Source: Flavobacterium psychrophilum (GTDB taxonomy: Bacteria > Bacteroidota > Bacteroidia > Flavobacteriales > Flavobacteriaceae). From it: a stretch of 35,361 nt of DNA. Location of the stretch: contig CAMBHH010000007.1 of assembly GCA_945866505.1 (NCBI GenBank), positions 1 through 35,361 on the forward strand, written 5' to 3'. Of this stretch, positions 13,817 through 22,096 are shown in pieces. Numbering within the stretch: position 1 is the stretch's first letter; each line of letters begins with the position of its first letter. Both the position numbers and the translations under genes were made by a program. Under the pieces are notes generated by a model. The model saw only the letters and a program-made list of their open reading frames with translations, did no database searches and had not been told where the DNA came from.

Positions 13817-14355
13817 AAAAAGCACTCTTTTATTGGTTTTCCTTTTTGCTCATTCTTTTGTTTATGACTAGCTGTGGCACACGAAAAACACAAACTAGCC
13901 ATATTGATAAGAAAGTAGAATTAGAGCAAACCGCCACAGAAAAAAAGGACTTGACAACTCAGGATAGCACAGGTGTAAAAGTTAGTAGCGAGGTTGTATC
14001 CACGGATGAAACCACGACAATTAAAACGACTTACACACCAGTAGACCCTACGAAGCCAAGTTCCTATACTGACGAAAACGGCACTAAAAAAGAGCTAAAC
14101 AACGCCTCTCGAACAGAGGAAAAAACAAGCTCAAAATCCAATAAAAAAGAAACGCTACAATCCGAAGCTTCAACGGCTAAAAAGGTTGTTGACAAAGGAA
14201 CTAAATCCAGTGCAACGGTTGCAAAAGTAGCCGAGTCTAAAAAGGGAAAGGCAACTGATAAAACTATTACGTATTACTGGCTTTTATGGTTCATTCCGGT
14301 TGGAGGACTTGTTTATTTGATTTGGAGGTATAAGAACTGTATTTGGTGGGTTTAA
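13813..14355 (+). CDS. Unimolecular spanin-like lipoprotein (u-spanin)
   Basis: 180 residues. The N-terminus is a lipoprotein signal ending FMTSC with the lipidated Cys21. The last 30 residues contain a transmembrane helix (YYWLLWFIPVGGLVYLIW) followed by basic RYK. Between them lies a long Thr/Ser/Lys-rich, probably extended periplasmic stretch. An outer-membrane lipid anchor plus an inner-membrane C-terminal helix is the definition of a u-spanin (T1 gp11 type), which fuses the two membranes after the lysozyme acts. It overlaps the lysozyme gene by four bases. Sequence similarity to known spanins is not expected, so the call rests on architecture and location. Confidence 0.75.
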   Translation: MKKALFYWFSFLLILLFMTSCGTRKTQTSHIDKKVELEQTATEKKDLTTQDSTGVKVSSEVVSTDETTTIKTTYTPVDPTKPSSYTDENGTKKELNNASRTEEKTSSKSNKKETLQSEASTAKKVVDKGTKSSATVAKVAESKKGKATDKTITYYWLLWFIPVGGLVYLIWRYKNCIWWV

Positions 14356-14377
14356 AAACGATTTAAAATTTCAATTT

Positions 14378-14764
14378 ATGAAAACATACTCAAAAAAAGA
14401 ATTAGAGGCAAAAGCACTGGAAGTGTTTGAGCAACATCCTGCCCAGGATAAAGTGTATGCAAGAGAAGACGGAAACATTTTCTTTTCAGAAAACTACGCT
14501 GAACTGGACAAAGGAGATTTAAAAATTTTCCCAATTGATCGGGAAGTAAAAGTAGAGGCTCCAAAAGTCGATACTAAAAAGATAGTTACTCCAGTAGTTG
14601 AAGCTAAAAAAGCAGCTACTCCAAAAGCAGCTACTAAAAAAACCACAGTTTCAAAAGATGTAAAAAACATTAAAGTGACTGCCGAGACTGTAACTCCAAA
14701 TGCCACACTTGGCAAAGATGGAAAGAACCCAGAAAACCGTCAAACCACTCAATCCGATAAATAA
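14378..14764 (+). CDS. Small virion protein with Lys/Ala/Thr-rich tail
   Basis: 128 residues. Residues 1-50 are a small folded part (KELEAKALEVFEQHPAQDKVYAREDGNIFF) and the rest is low-complexity repeats of VEAKKAATPKAATKKTT type. It lies just before the sheath gene (TAATG overlap), where Mu has gp35, a small head-tail joining protein. The folded part plus disordered basic tail is compatible with a head decoration or connector protein. No family is certain. Confidence 0.5.
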   Translation: MKTYSKKELEAKALEVFEQHPAQDKVYAREDGNIFFSENYAELDKGDLKIFPIDREVKVEAPKVDTKKIVTPVVEAKKAATPKAATKKTTVSKDVKNIKVTAETVTPNATLGKDGKNPENRQTTQSDK

Positions 14765-15948
14765 TGGGAGAGTTATCAGGTGTTAAAATAGAAAAATTAC
14801 AAGGCGGTTTAGGACGTAAAAGTCCAAGTTTAGACAGCCACCTTGCCTTAATTATTAAAGCGACCGGTAATGCACCGCTTGACTTGGTAATTGCGAACTC
14901 CGGGAAAGGTTTGGTTTTAACCTCACTTTCTCAAGCAGAAGGTTTAGGACTTACAGCCAGTGCCAGTTCTAACGGTGCAACTCCTTTTTATGAGCATATT
15001 TCTGAATTTTTCAGATTGGCTCCAGAAGGTACTTTGTACTTGTACAATGTAAAAACGGCCGCAAATGTTGTTTCTTTCCTTAAAGAAAACCCTGCTATCA
15101 AAGGATTTTCTGTTGTTGATGATTTTGGTATCATTACTCAAGAAGTAACCGCTGCCGATTATCAAGCGAATGTAATTGATGTTTTAGCTTCTGAAAACCG
15201 TCTTATTGATTTTGGTATTCTTGGTTGGAACGGATTCGCGTTTGCAGATGCATTGGATTTAACAACCCTATCGGCTCCGCAAATTTCAATTTTAGTGGTT
15301 GGATCAGGAACATCAACTTTTGCAGCTGCAGGAGCATTTTTGGGAATGATTGCGGCTCGTAAAGTAAACGAAAATGTAGGCTCTGTCAATATCCAAAACA
15401 AGCCATTGGCCAAAAGAGGAACGGCAGACTATCCATTGACGGATAAAAATTTAGGATTGTGGTTGGAACCAAAGTTAACCGATGGCACTACCATTAAATC
15501 ATTGACTAAAGCACAATTAACAACTTTGGAGGCGAACGGTTACATCTTCGCGGCTTCTTACGAAGGTTATCCTGGTGTATTCTTTACTAACTCCAAAACA
15601 GCTATTACGCAAGCTTCGGACTATTGTTTTATCGAAAACAACCGAGTTTGGAATAAAGCAGCAAGAGCTTTGAGAGTGGCATTACTGCCAGAGGTTAAAG
15701 GAGTCGTGAAAAAAGACCCATCTACCGGATTTATCAAAAACACAACTGTAACCCGTTGGGTAGGAATTGGCAACAAAGCTTTAGAGCAAATGGTGTCTGA
15801 TGACGAGATAAGTGGATTTGAAGTATTTATAGATCCTACGCAAGTGGTTAACGGAACTCAACCTGTAAAAGTGAAAGCTTCAGTGGTTGCCGATGGTATT
15901 GTTCACGAGTTTGAAGTGGCATTAGGTTTAACAAATTCAATCAATTAA
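14764..15948 (+). CDS. Contractile tail sheath protein (DUF2586-like)
   Basis: 394 residues, a normal length for the shorter Mu-like sheath class. The start GVKIEKLQGGLGRKSPSLDSHLALI and the later GTADYPLTDKNLGLW and NRVWNKAARALRVALLP segments match the DUF2586 sheath proteins of Bacteroidetes phages. The 'nR...K..R.l..al.p.v' helix near residues 298-312 is the sheath C-terminal signature. The sheath contracts to drive the tube through the cell envelope. The tube gene follows two bases later. Confidence 0.8.
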   Translation: MGELSGVKIEKLQGGLGRKSPSLDSHLALIIKATGNAPLDLVIANSGKGLVLTSLSQAEGLGLTASASSNGATPFYEHISEFFRLAPEGTLYLYNVKTAANVVSFLKENPAIKGFSVVDDFGIITQEVTAADYQANVIDVLASENRLIDFGILGWNGFAFADALDLTTLSAPQISILVVGSGTSTFAAAGAFLGMIAARKVNENVGSVNIQNKPLAKRGTADYPLTDKNLGLWLEPKLTDGTTIKSLTKAQLTTLEANGYIFAASYEGYPGVFFTNSKTAITQASDYCFIENNRVWNKAARALRVALLPEVKGVVKKDPSTGFIKNTTVTRWVGIGNKALEQMVSDDEISGFEVFIDPTQVVNGTQPVKVKASVVADGIVHEFEVALGLTNSIN

Positions 15949-15949
15949 G

Positions 15950-16381
15950 ATGGGTACAATAGTAAACAAATTTGGAACACTGCAGGGATGGAATACCGTA
16001 ACTGCAAATATACTTGGACGTGATGTAGAAGGCATCACGGAACTAGCGTATGACGACAAAGAAAAGAAAGAAAACGTTTATGGTGCCGGTAAATTTCCAA
16101 TAGGACGTGGACGCGGAAACTATGAACCAAAAGCTTCTATCACTTTAATGAAAGAGGAAGTGGACGCTTTAAAACTTTCATTGCCTCCGGGGAAATCTAT
16201 TCGTGATATTGCTCCATTTGATATGATTGTCCAGTACGAAACTGAAAACGGTGTTATTCTGAAAGATAGAATCCGTAATGCGGAGTTTATGGGTGACGGT
16301 GTCGAAGTGAAGCAAAACGATATGACTATCACAACAAAGTACGAATTGTTAATTAGCCACATCGAGTGGAATGTAATCTAG
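15950..16381 (+). CDS. Tail tube protein
   Basis: 143 residues, directly downstream of the sheath, as in Mu (L then M). The beta-rich fold has FGTLQGWNTVTANILGRDVEGI and a GRGRGNYEPKASITLMKEEVDAL segment followed by strand pairs (DMIVQYE, LKDRIRNAEFM, TTKYELLISHI), typical of gp19/M-type tube monomers that stack as hexamers inside the sheath. The start is two bases after the sheath stop. Confidence 0.78.
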   Translation: MGTIVNKFGTLQGWNTVTANILGRDVEGITELAYDDKEKKENVYGAGKFPIGRGRGNYEPKASITLMKEEVDALKLSLPPGKSIRDIAPFDMIVQYETENGVILKDRIRNAEFMGDGVEVKQNDMTITTKYELLISHIEWNVI

Positions 16382-16386
16382 TACTT

Positions 16387-16716
16387 ATGGCAGTTATAAA
16401 ACCATACACAGACGTTCAGGTTGCTGAACACGAAGCAAAAGTAGGAGGCAAAAGAAACCTGAAAGAAGTCATTATTAAAGATGACGAAGGTACGGAATAT
16501 TGCTATTTAGTAAAACGCCCCACTCGAGCCATTGTACAAGCCTCCGCCGAAGCGATGCAAAAAAACGACCTGAAGGGACAGCACAAATTAACAATGGGCT
16601 GCGTACTGGAAGGCGATATGGAAGTGATAGAGCAGGACGGTGTAATGTTCTCAGAACTTTTGGCAAGAATTCAATTGATCGGTAAAAGTATAACCTCTGA
16701 AATCAAAAATTTTTAG
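16387..16716 (+). CDS. Tail assembly chaperone, short form (G-type)
   Basis: 109 residues from ATG 16387; an upstream in-frame start at 16366 would overlap the tube gene and is unlikely. It occupies the conserved place between tube and tape measure. The body (AEHEAKVGGKRNLKEVIIKDDEGT ... YLVKRPTRAIVQASAEAMQKND ... LAKIQLIGKS-like end) is the usual small alpha/beta chaperone. Near its stop it carries a heptanucleotide A-AAT-TTT with a downstream stem-loop, so a fraction of ribosomes should continue as a G-T fusion. The chaperones coat the tape measure during assembly. Confidence 0.8.
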   Translation: MAVIKPYTDVQVAEHEAKVGGKRNLKEVIIKDDEGTEYCYLVKRPTRAIVQASAEAMQKNDLKGQHKLTMGCVLEGDMEVIEQDGVMFSELLARIQLIGKSITSEIKNF

Positions 16717-16736
16717 AGGGGTCACGACTCGACCCC
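16707..16736 (+). promoter_or_regulatory. -1 programmed ribosomal frameshift site
   Basis: The slippery heptamer A-AAT-TTT at 16707-16713 fits X-XXY-YYZ in the zero frame, right before stop TAG 16714-16716. Four bases after the heptamer GGGGTC (16718-16723) pairs with GACCCC (16731-16736) over a 7-base loop, a stimulatory stem. The -1 frame then stays open for 76 codons. Frameshifting at this place is a conserved feature of long-tailed phages, including Mu. Confidence 0.88.
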
Positions 16737-16943
16737 AAAGACAAAGAGGATGATGAGCAATTCATACTCAAAATTAACGCCATACTCCGCTATCATTATC
16801 CCAATGTCAAAATTGAGCAATTAAGCGATAAAGAGTGGTCGGCATTGTATAATGAGTACCTCTATGTTTCGAACCAAAAGAATCAAGATTTAGAAATAAC
16901 AATAAAATTGGCAGTCGCCCATTTTATGCCTAGAACAGAATAA
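16713..16943 (+). CDS. Tail assembly chaperone, frameshifted T extension
   Basis: This part has no start codon of its own in a useful place. It is read by -1 frameshift as an extension of the short chaperone: after the slip the sequence continues LEGSRLDPKDKEDDEQFIL and ends FMPRTE with TAA 16941-16943, immediately before the tape measure ATG. About 76 residues, acidic then helical with Trp and Tyr (EWSALYNEYLY), like the T domain that binds the tape measure. Confidence 0.85.
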   Translation, partial: LEGSRLDPKDKEDDEQFILKINAILRYHYPNVKIEQLSDKEWSALYNEYLYVSNQKNQDLEITIKLAVAHFMPRTE

Positions 16944-18944
16944 ATGACAACAGCAAATACCACTTGGGAGTTACGATTTAAAGATAGCCTCACGAGTGGT
17001 ATTTCTGGTGTTAACAAGGTCATTGACACAACTGAAAAACGATTTAATGAGGTTGGCAAAAGCCTGAATAAATTTAGTGCTATTGACTTAATGGCTGTTG
17101 ACCAATCGGCTCAACAGATCAAACGAGGACTGGAAGATTTTAACGGAAAATTCGTGTCGTTCGAGAGCGGTCTTGCCGAGGTAGAATCTATTACCGGAGT
17201 TACTGGTGACGGCTTGGAAGATTTGGGTAAAAAAGCCAGAGCAAGTGCGGAGCAATTTGGAGGCGAAGCAACGGATAGTTTAAACACTTACAAAACTATA
17301 CTTTCACGACTAGGTCCTGATATTGCAAAATCACCTGAAGCTTTAGAAAAGATGGAACACAATGTTCGCACCCTTTCTAAAACAATGGGTAATGATGCTG
17401 TAGGTTCTGTCGATGCCTTGACCACTGCCATGTTACAGTATGGAGTTGATTTATCAGATCCAATTGCAGCACAAGAGGAAATGGCTCGAATGATGAACGT
17501 AATGGCCGCCGGTGCAAAAGAGGGAGCCGCCGAGGTTCCATCCATTGCCGGAGCTTTGAAAGTTGCCGGAGTCCAAGCCAAACAATCTAATGTTTCCTTT
17601 GTGGAGACCAATGCTGTTTTACAATCATTGGCCGCGGGAGGAAAAGAAGGAGCCGAAGCCGGTATTGCTTTACGAAACGTATTGGGTAAAATGGCCGGTG
17701 AGGATGTTTTGCCAAAAGAAGCTGCAGGAAAACTAAAAGCCCTTGGCGTGAATATGGATATCGTTTCCAACACGTCACTTCCATTAACTACAAGATTACG
17801 CGAACTTAAAAAAGCGCAAGGCGATGCCACTATAATGGCTCAAATGTTTGGTACTGAAAATGCTGCAGCCGCAAGCATTATGCTAAACAGTGTTGACGCC
17901 CAGGACGCACTCCAAAAGAAAATCGAAGGTACAAACGCAGCTGAAGAGCAAGCGGGTATAATGATGGACACCTCTGCTGAAAAGAAAAGCAGAATGAACG
18001 CTGTTTTTAATGATGCTAAAATAGCCATTGGAGAATACACCACAGCAATGGAACCTTACGTATCTGCGGGAGCGAATGGAATTAGTGTCATGGCTAATAT
18101 GACCATTGCCTCACGAGGAGTTAAGGAAGCAATGGGTGGTGTAAAAACAATGTTAGGTCTTGCCTCCAACGCCTCGATGCTGACCACTGCTAAAACGGTG
18201 ATTATGACAGGAGCCACAGGCGTTGCCACAGCGGCGCAATGGGCTTGGAATGCGGCTATGGCTGCCAATCCATTAGTTTGGGTTGCTGTTGGAGTTGTTG
18301 CCCTTGCGGGAGTTGTTGCCTTGTGTTGGAACAAATTCGAAGGTTTTAGAAACGTTCTTTTCAAAGGTTGGGAAATGCTCAAGTTATTTGGTAATACCAT
18401 AAAAACGTATGTGGTTGACCGATTTAAAGGTTTACTTTCCGGGCTTTCAGGAGTTGGAAAAGCACTACACCACTTTTTTAAAGGCGAATGGTCTGAGGCT
18501 TGGAAAACGGGGAAACAAGCCGCATCCGATTTGACAGGAGTTACAGCAGCAAGAAATGCTTATAATAATATAAAGGGAGGTGTTCCAAAAGCACTCGCCT
18601 CAGGACAAAAGGCAAGTGATGAATACACCGCAAAGAAAAAAGCGGAGGAGGCAAAAGGTGAAAGTGCTGTAAAACTAGGCAAGAAAGCCACGGTCGCCGA
18701 ACTTGACACTAAAGGGTTGAATCTTGCCGGATTGAATGATCCTGAAGGAAAAAAGAAAAAAGCCAAAGGCGAAGGAACCACAACCGGTTCTGGTGACAAC
18801 GCAGTTGGAAAATCTATCACAATGACTTTGAATATTACAAATCACTTTGGAATTAGTGGTGATTTAGATATTCGAAAAGTAGCGGATAAAGTGGTAGGAT
18901 TGATTAATGACCGTCTTCGTGACAGTGTAATAAGTATGGGATAA
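16944..18944 (+). CDS. Tail tape measure protein
   Basis: 666 residues. Residues about 60-320 are the phage tape measure domain: FESGLAEVESITGVTGDGLEDLGKKARA, DALTTAMLQYGVD, SIAGALKVAGVQAKQS and LAAGGKEGAEAGIALRNVLGKMA. A hydrophobic section near residues 415-460 (AAQWAWNAAMAANPLVWVAVGVV then ALAGVVALCW) would insert into the host membrane at infection. The C-terminus is Lys/Gly-rich and then a short beta segment. The length sets tail length; 666 residues implies a rather short tail. It starts directly on the T-frame stop. Confidence 0.9.
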   Translation: MTTANTTWELRFKDSLTSGISGVNKVIDTTEKRFNEVGKSLNKFSAIDLMAVDQSAQQIKRGLEDFNGKFVSFESGLAEVESITGVTGDGLEDLGKKARASAEQFGGEATDSLNTYKTILSRLGPDIAKSPEALEKMEHNVRTLSKTMGNDAVGSVDALTTAMLQYGVDLSDPIAAQEEMARMMNVMAAGAKEGAAEVPSIAGALKVAGVQAKQSNVSFVETNAVLQSLAAGGKEGAEAGIALRNVLGKMAGEDVLPKEAAGKLKALGVNMDIVSNTSLPLTTRLRELKKAQGDATIMAQMFGTENAAAASIMLNSVDAQDALQKKIEGTNAAEEQAGIMMDTSAEKKSRMNAVFNDAKIAIGEYTTAMEPYVSAGANGISVMANMTIASRGVKEAMGGVKTMLGLASNASMLTTAKTVIMTGATGVATAAQWAWNAAMAANPLVWVAVGVVALAGVVALCWNKFEGFRNVLFKGWEMLKLFGNTIKTYVVDRFKGLLSGLSGVGKALHHFFKGEWSEAWKTGKQAASDLTGVTAARNAYNNIKGGVPKALASGQKASDEYTAKKKAEEAKGESAVKLGKKATVAELDTKGLNLAGLNDPEGKKKKAKGEGTTTGSGDNAVGKSITMTLNITNHFGISGDLDIRKVADKVVGLINDRLRDSVISMG

Positions 18945-19579
18945 TGGACGCAAGATATAATTTATCGCAATTGTTTGGTGCCGCTTTCGGCATTAGCTCT
19001 CCCATTTTTATTACGGAACCATTTCAAAAGCAAAACCCGAATAATTTTGATTATAAAGGGATTGAATTGATACAAGACTATTATGGAAAAGAAGCCACCA
19101 GTTGGATGGGAACTCCAATAATAGGGCTTTTGAAATTCAAGGCGGGAATGTATAAAATTTATGATGGTAAAGGCAATTTAGTTGATATACAATTCAAAGA
19201 TTTTATTTTACCTCCTGCGACTTTATTCTCTTTTCGTAGGTCAAAAAATATTACCAAGACAAATCTATTAGGACATAATGGAACAGTTAAAGAAATATTT
19301 GGTTTTGACGACTGGGTTATCGATGTGAAAGGATTAGCCATTGATACTCCTGAAAGTAGTGCAAGAGATCAACTGCGAAATTTAAAAGAATGGGAGGAGT
19401 TGGCAAGCTCTATTCAAGTACAAGGAAAGTTGTTTGCTACAAAAAAAATAGAGGCCGTTGTAATTGAAGATTATAAAGAGGAAAGTGTCCAAGGTTCGCC
19501 GGGAATTATTCCTTTTTCTATGACATTTATTAGTGACGATGTACTGGAAGATTTTTTACCTGACGCAACTAATATGTAA
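18944..19579 (+). CDS. Tail/baseplate protein (DUF6046-like)
   Basis: 211 residues, overlapping the tape measure stop by one base. This position corresponds to Mu gpN, the DNA-circularisation/tail protein. Segments such as LLKFKAGMYKIYDGKGNLVDI, RSKNITKTNLLGHNGTVKE, FDDWVIDVKGLAI and SARDQLRNLKEWEELASSI are characteristic of a family seen after tape measures in Bacteroidetes Mu-like phages (I believe DUF6046). It resembles LysM-bearing baseplate adaptor proteins in that the central region recognises a tail-tube-like fold ('vIdvkG'). Exact role unproved. Confidence 0.6.
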   Translation: MDARYNLSQLFGAAFGISSPIFITEPFQKQNPNNFDYKGIELIQDYYGKEATSWMGTPIIGLLKFKAGMYKIYDGKGNLVDIQFKDFILPPATLFSFRRSKNITKTNLLGHNGTVKEIFGFDDWVIDVKGLAIDTPESSARDQLRNLKEWEELASSIQVQGKLFATKKIEAVVIEDYKEESVQGSPGIIPFSMTFISDDVLEDFLPDATNM

Positions 19580-19583
19580 GACT

Positions 19584-20564
19584 ATGACTTTAGCAATGAA
19601 CTGCCAAATCGTATTTGCCAAAAATGACCGTCGAAGCGAAATAGTTTTAACGCAAATAACCGAGATAATTATTGAAAGCTCGTGGACACTTTTGACCGCA
19701 ACTGCCGAAATAGTATTGCCGAGAAAATTAAAGTTTTTTGATAGGCGAAAAATTAAAGATGTTTTCAGAAGAGGAGATTTTGTAACCATTGCTTTTGGAT
19801 ACAACGGAACCAATAAAGAAGAGTTTCGTGGATACATTACCGAAGTTGCGGCTGATATTCCAATACGGATTAAACTGCAGGATGAAATGTGGAAAATGAA
19901 GCAACTCCCGGTAAACTTTAGCCACCCGAATATTGGCTTAAAAGATTTACTCACGCAGATCGCACCAGGATACACCATTGATGCTTTGGAAGGTGTGCAA
20001 ATTGGTAGTGTTCGTTTTCCTAAAACCACGGTTGCCGAGGTTTTGGATAAATTACAGCAAGAGCCTTGGAAGTTGAACACCTATTTTAAAACTGTTGGTG
20101 ATACGCAAGTTTTAGTTTGCGGAAAATACTATTCAGATGATAGCGAAGTCGAGAAAGTCAATTTTCATTTGGAGCGTAATTGTGTTAGCAGTTCTTTGAA
20201 TTATGTGCGTAAAGATGATTTATTCCTTTTGATAAAAGGAGTTTCCACTTTAAGCAACGGGACAAAAATAGAAGTTGAGTTTGGCGATAAAGCCGGGCAA
20301 CCGAGACAATTGACTCACTATAATAAATCAAGGCAAGAGTTGGAGGTTCTAGTGAAGCTCGACTATGAAAAATACAAACAAGACCGGTTTGATGGTTCGT
20401 TTACCGCCTTTGGAATTCCATCGGTAAAACACGGACAAAAAGCCAACCTAACCAGTACTTTATATGAAGACCGGAACGGACTTTATTATATCGAAGGAGT
20501 TACAAAAACATTCAATCGTGACGGTATTCGTCAGGTTATAAAATTAGGAGAAAAAACAAATTGA
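19584..20564 (+). CDS. Baseplate hub protein (Mu gpP/gp44-like)
   Basis: 326 residues from ATG 19584; an earlier in-frame ATG at 19533 lies inside the previous gene. The layout matches hub proteins of the gpD/gp27 type: a first tube-like barrel (TEIIIESSWTLLTATAEIVLPR), a GDFVTIAFGYNG ... FRGYITEV segment ('G..v.i..gy.g....fkG.v..v', the classic hub signature), and a late RDGIRQVIKLG strand. The hub sits under the tube and holds the spike. The next gene begins with TTG inside its stop. Confidence 0.78.
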   Translation: MTLAMNCQIVFAKNDRRSEIVLTQITEIIIESSWTLLTATAEIVLPRKLKFFDRRKIKDVFRRGDFVTIAFGYNGTNKEEFRGYITEVAADIPIRIKLQDEMWKMKQLPVNFSHPNIGLKDLLTQIAPGYTIDALEGVQIGSVRFPKTTVAEVLDKLQQEPWKLNTYFKTVGDTQVLVCGKYYSDDSEVEKVNFHLERNCVSSSLNYVRKDDLFLLIKGVSTLSNGTKIEVEFGDKAGQPRQLTHYNKSRQELEVLVKLDYEKYKQDRFDGSFTAFGIPSVKHGQKANLTSTLYEDRNGLYYIEGVTKTFNRDGIRQVIKLGEKTN

Positions 20565-21121
20565 AACCAGGATCCAACATAATAGAATTTGGAAAGCTTT
20601 TGACTTCAAAAACTAAAAAGTTGATTGACGTTCAAACGCACTGGTGCATTGTCAAGGAAGTTGATTGGGATAATAAAACAATGACGGCCACGGGAGTTAT
20701 TGACGGCTGTGATTTTTTTGAAGTGAATTTAGGAATAGGTTCCATTAACCGAAATCCAACAATAGACTCAAAGTGTATTATTGGAATTATCAACAACAAT
20801 GCCGCTGACGCTTTTTTAATAGAATGCGAGTCGGTTGATGAAATTGAAATAGCTGATGCAACTGGGTTTAAACTGCTTTTAAAGGATGGTAAAATGACCA
20901 TTAACGGCGAAACTTTTGGAGGAATTGTAAACGCCACGGAATTAAAAAAACAGGTTGATAAAAATACTGCAGTATTGGAAGCATTGAAAACGGTTTTTCA
21001 AAATTGGATACCGGTCCCAAATGACGGTGGAGCCACATTAAAAGGGTTGTCGAGTACATTTGTAAGTTTAGAAACTGCGGATCTATCGAATATTGAAAAC
21101 GAAAAAATAAAACACGGATAA
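20561..21121 (+). CDS. Baseplate spike/assembly protein (gpV/gp45-like)
   Basis: 186 residues. The TTG start overlaps the hub gene's TGA (TTGA). An OB-like N-terminal half (HWCIVKEVDWDNKTMTATGV, SKCIIGIINNNAADAFLIE) is followed by a short beta repeat (FKLLLKDGKMTINGETFGG) that could form the spike needle, and a helical end. This layout and its place between hub and gp25 match membrane-piercing spike proteins, although the C-terminal needle is short. Confidence 0.68.
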   Translation: MKPGSNIIEFGKLLTSKTKKLIDVQTHWCIVKEVDWDNKTMTATGVIDGCDFFEVNLGIGSINRNPTIDSKCIIGIINNNAADAFLIECESVDEIEIADATGFKLLLKDGKMTINGETFGGIVNATELKKQVDKNTAVLEALKTVFQNWIPVPNDGGATLKGLSSTFVSLETADLSNIENEKIKHG

Positions 21122-21402
21122 TGAACTATGAAACTGACATAATACTCGATGCTAACGATGATATTATCATTATTGATGGCGATTTTGTAATTGACGAGAG
21201 CGTGCTTCAGGAGGTTGGAATAATTTTAAGACTGAACTCAGGTGACCTGAAAAGTGATCCAGTTCTAGCACCAAATTTAATACAGCTCGTAAATGCTAAA
21301 GAAAATCCGCAAGAGTTTGAGGATAGAGTTCGAATTCATTTGAAACGTGACAATAAAAATTACAATGAAATCAAGGAGTTAATTACTTTAAAGAAAATAT
21401 AG
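21121..21402 (+). CDS. Baseplate wedge protein (gp25/gpW-like)
   Basis: 93 residues. The small fold is D/G-rich at the start (DIILDANDDIIIIDGDFVIDES) and has 'sVLQEVGIILRLNSGDLKSDP' in the middle, a degenerate form of the gp25 motif. It lies between spike and LysM proteins as Mu gpW (gp46) does. It is translated from an ATG that shares its A with the preceding stop. gp25-type proteins initiate sheath assembly on the baseplate. Confidence 0.65.
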   Translation: MNYETDIILDANDDIIIIDGDFVIDESVLQEVGIILRLNSGDLKSDPVLAPNLIQLVNAKENPQEFEDRVRIHLKRDNKNYNEIKELITLKKI

Positions 21403-21404
21403 TT

Positions 21405-21803
21405 ATGGATCAATGGATAGTTGTGCTTAGTGCATTAGTAACAATGGTTGGCGGAACGGGTTACTTCACTTTTATTTTTGCCAAAAGCAAATACAAACAA
21501 GAGGTTGAAAAACTAAGAGTTGAAAACGCAACCGCCCAAAAGAGTGCAGAAACTATTGACATTGATAATGGTTCGAAAGTAGTTGATTTATATAAAGAAG
21601 CTCTAGACGATTTACCATCAAGATATGAGGAAAAGTACAAACACGTTCAGGAAATGGCACATAATGTTGAGAAGTTATTTGCCCAAAAAGAATCGCTTTT
21701 GTTACAAGAAATTGAGTACCACAAAAAACAAGCGGCATTGTATAAAAAAATGTACGATGATAAGGTTAAGGAGTTTCAAAAATACAAAAAAGAACACCCG
21801 TAA
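21405..21803 (+). CDS. Single-TM coiled-coil protein (holin candidate)
   Basis: 132 residues. Residues about 4-27 are hydrophobic (WIVVLSALVTMVGGTGYFTFIFA) with a short N-out segment. Residues 30-130 are a charged coiled coil (KYKQEVEKLRVEN ... KESLLLQEIEYHKKQAALYKKMY). It is inserted among baseplate genes. No holin is visible beside the lysozyme, and an N-terminal helix with a long charged tail could be a holin or an inner-membrane factor, but it could equally be an assembly protein. Family not recognised. Confidence 0.45.
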   Translation: MDQWIVVLSALVTMVGGTGYFTFIFAKSKYKQEVEKLRVENATAQKSAETIDIDNGSKVVDLYKEALDDLPSRYEEKYKHVQEMAHNVEKLFAQKESLLLQEIEYHKKQAALYKKMYDDKVKEFQKYKKEHP

Positions 21804-22096
21804 TGATATACGTAATTGAGAACCAAACAGTATTTGATATAGCTGTGCAGGAAAGCGGAAGTGTTATTGCTGCTTTTGAATGGGCTTTGAAAAATACACT
21901 TTCAATAACTGATGAGCTGGTACCAGGACAAGAATTACTAACGCCAGTTTCTGAATTTAGAAATAACGATGTGGCGAATTATTTTAAAGGTAAAAACCAA
22001 ATGGTGGCGACAGGATTTAATAATACAATCGAAGACTTACTGCCCGATTTAGGAATAGGATCAATGGCAATAGGCTCAACATTTATAGTACGATAA
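21803..22096 (+). CDS. LysM-like tail protein (gpX-type)
   Basis: 97 residues. The first half has the LysM pattern VIENQTVFDIAVQESGSVIAA followed by SITDELVPGQELLTP ('v..gdTl.diA.....sv.alle.N....d.l.pGq.l.vP'). Phage proteins of this kind (P2 gpX) link hub and tube. Flanked by baseplate genes with TAATG overlaps on both sides. Confidence 0.7.
   Translation: MIYVIENQTVFDIAVQESGSVIAAFEWALKNTLSITDELVPGQELLTPVSEFRNNDVANYFKGKNQMVATGFNNTIEDLLPDLGIGSMAIGSTFIVR

Noticed and set aside
14560..14740. Lys/Ala/Thr repeats in the 14378 gene as a DNA repeat element
   Set aside because: The repetition is at amino-acid level with drifting codons, typical of a disordered tail, not a mobile or regulatory repeat.
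17288..17830. Long - strand open frame of 180 codons inside the tape measure gene
   Set aside because: It is a shadow of the tape measure codon pattern: Ala/Ser/Pro-rich, no context, and the + strand has clear tape measure motifs.
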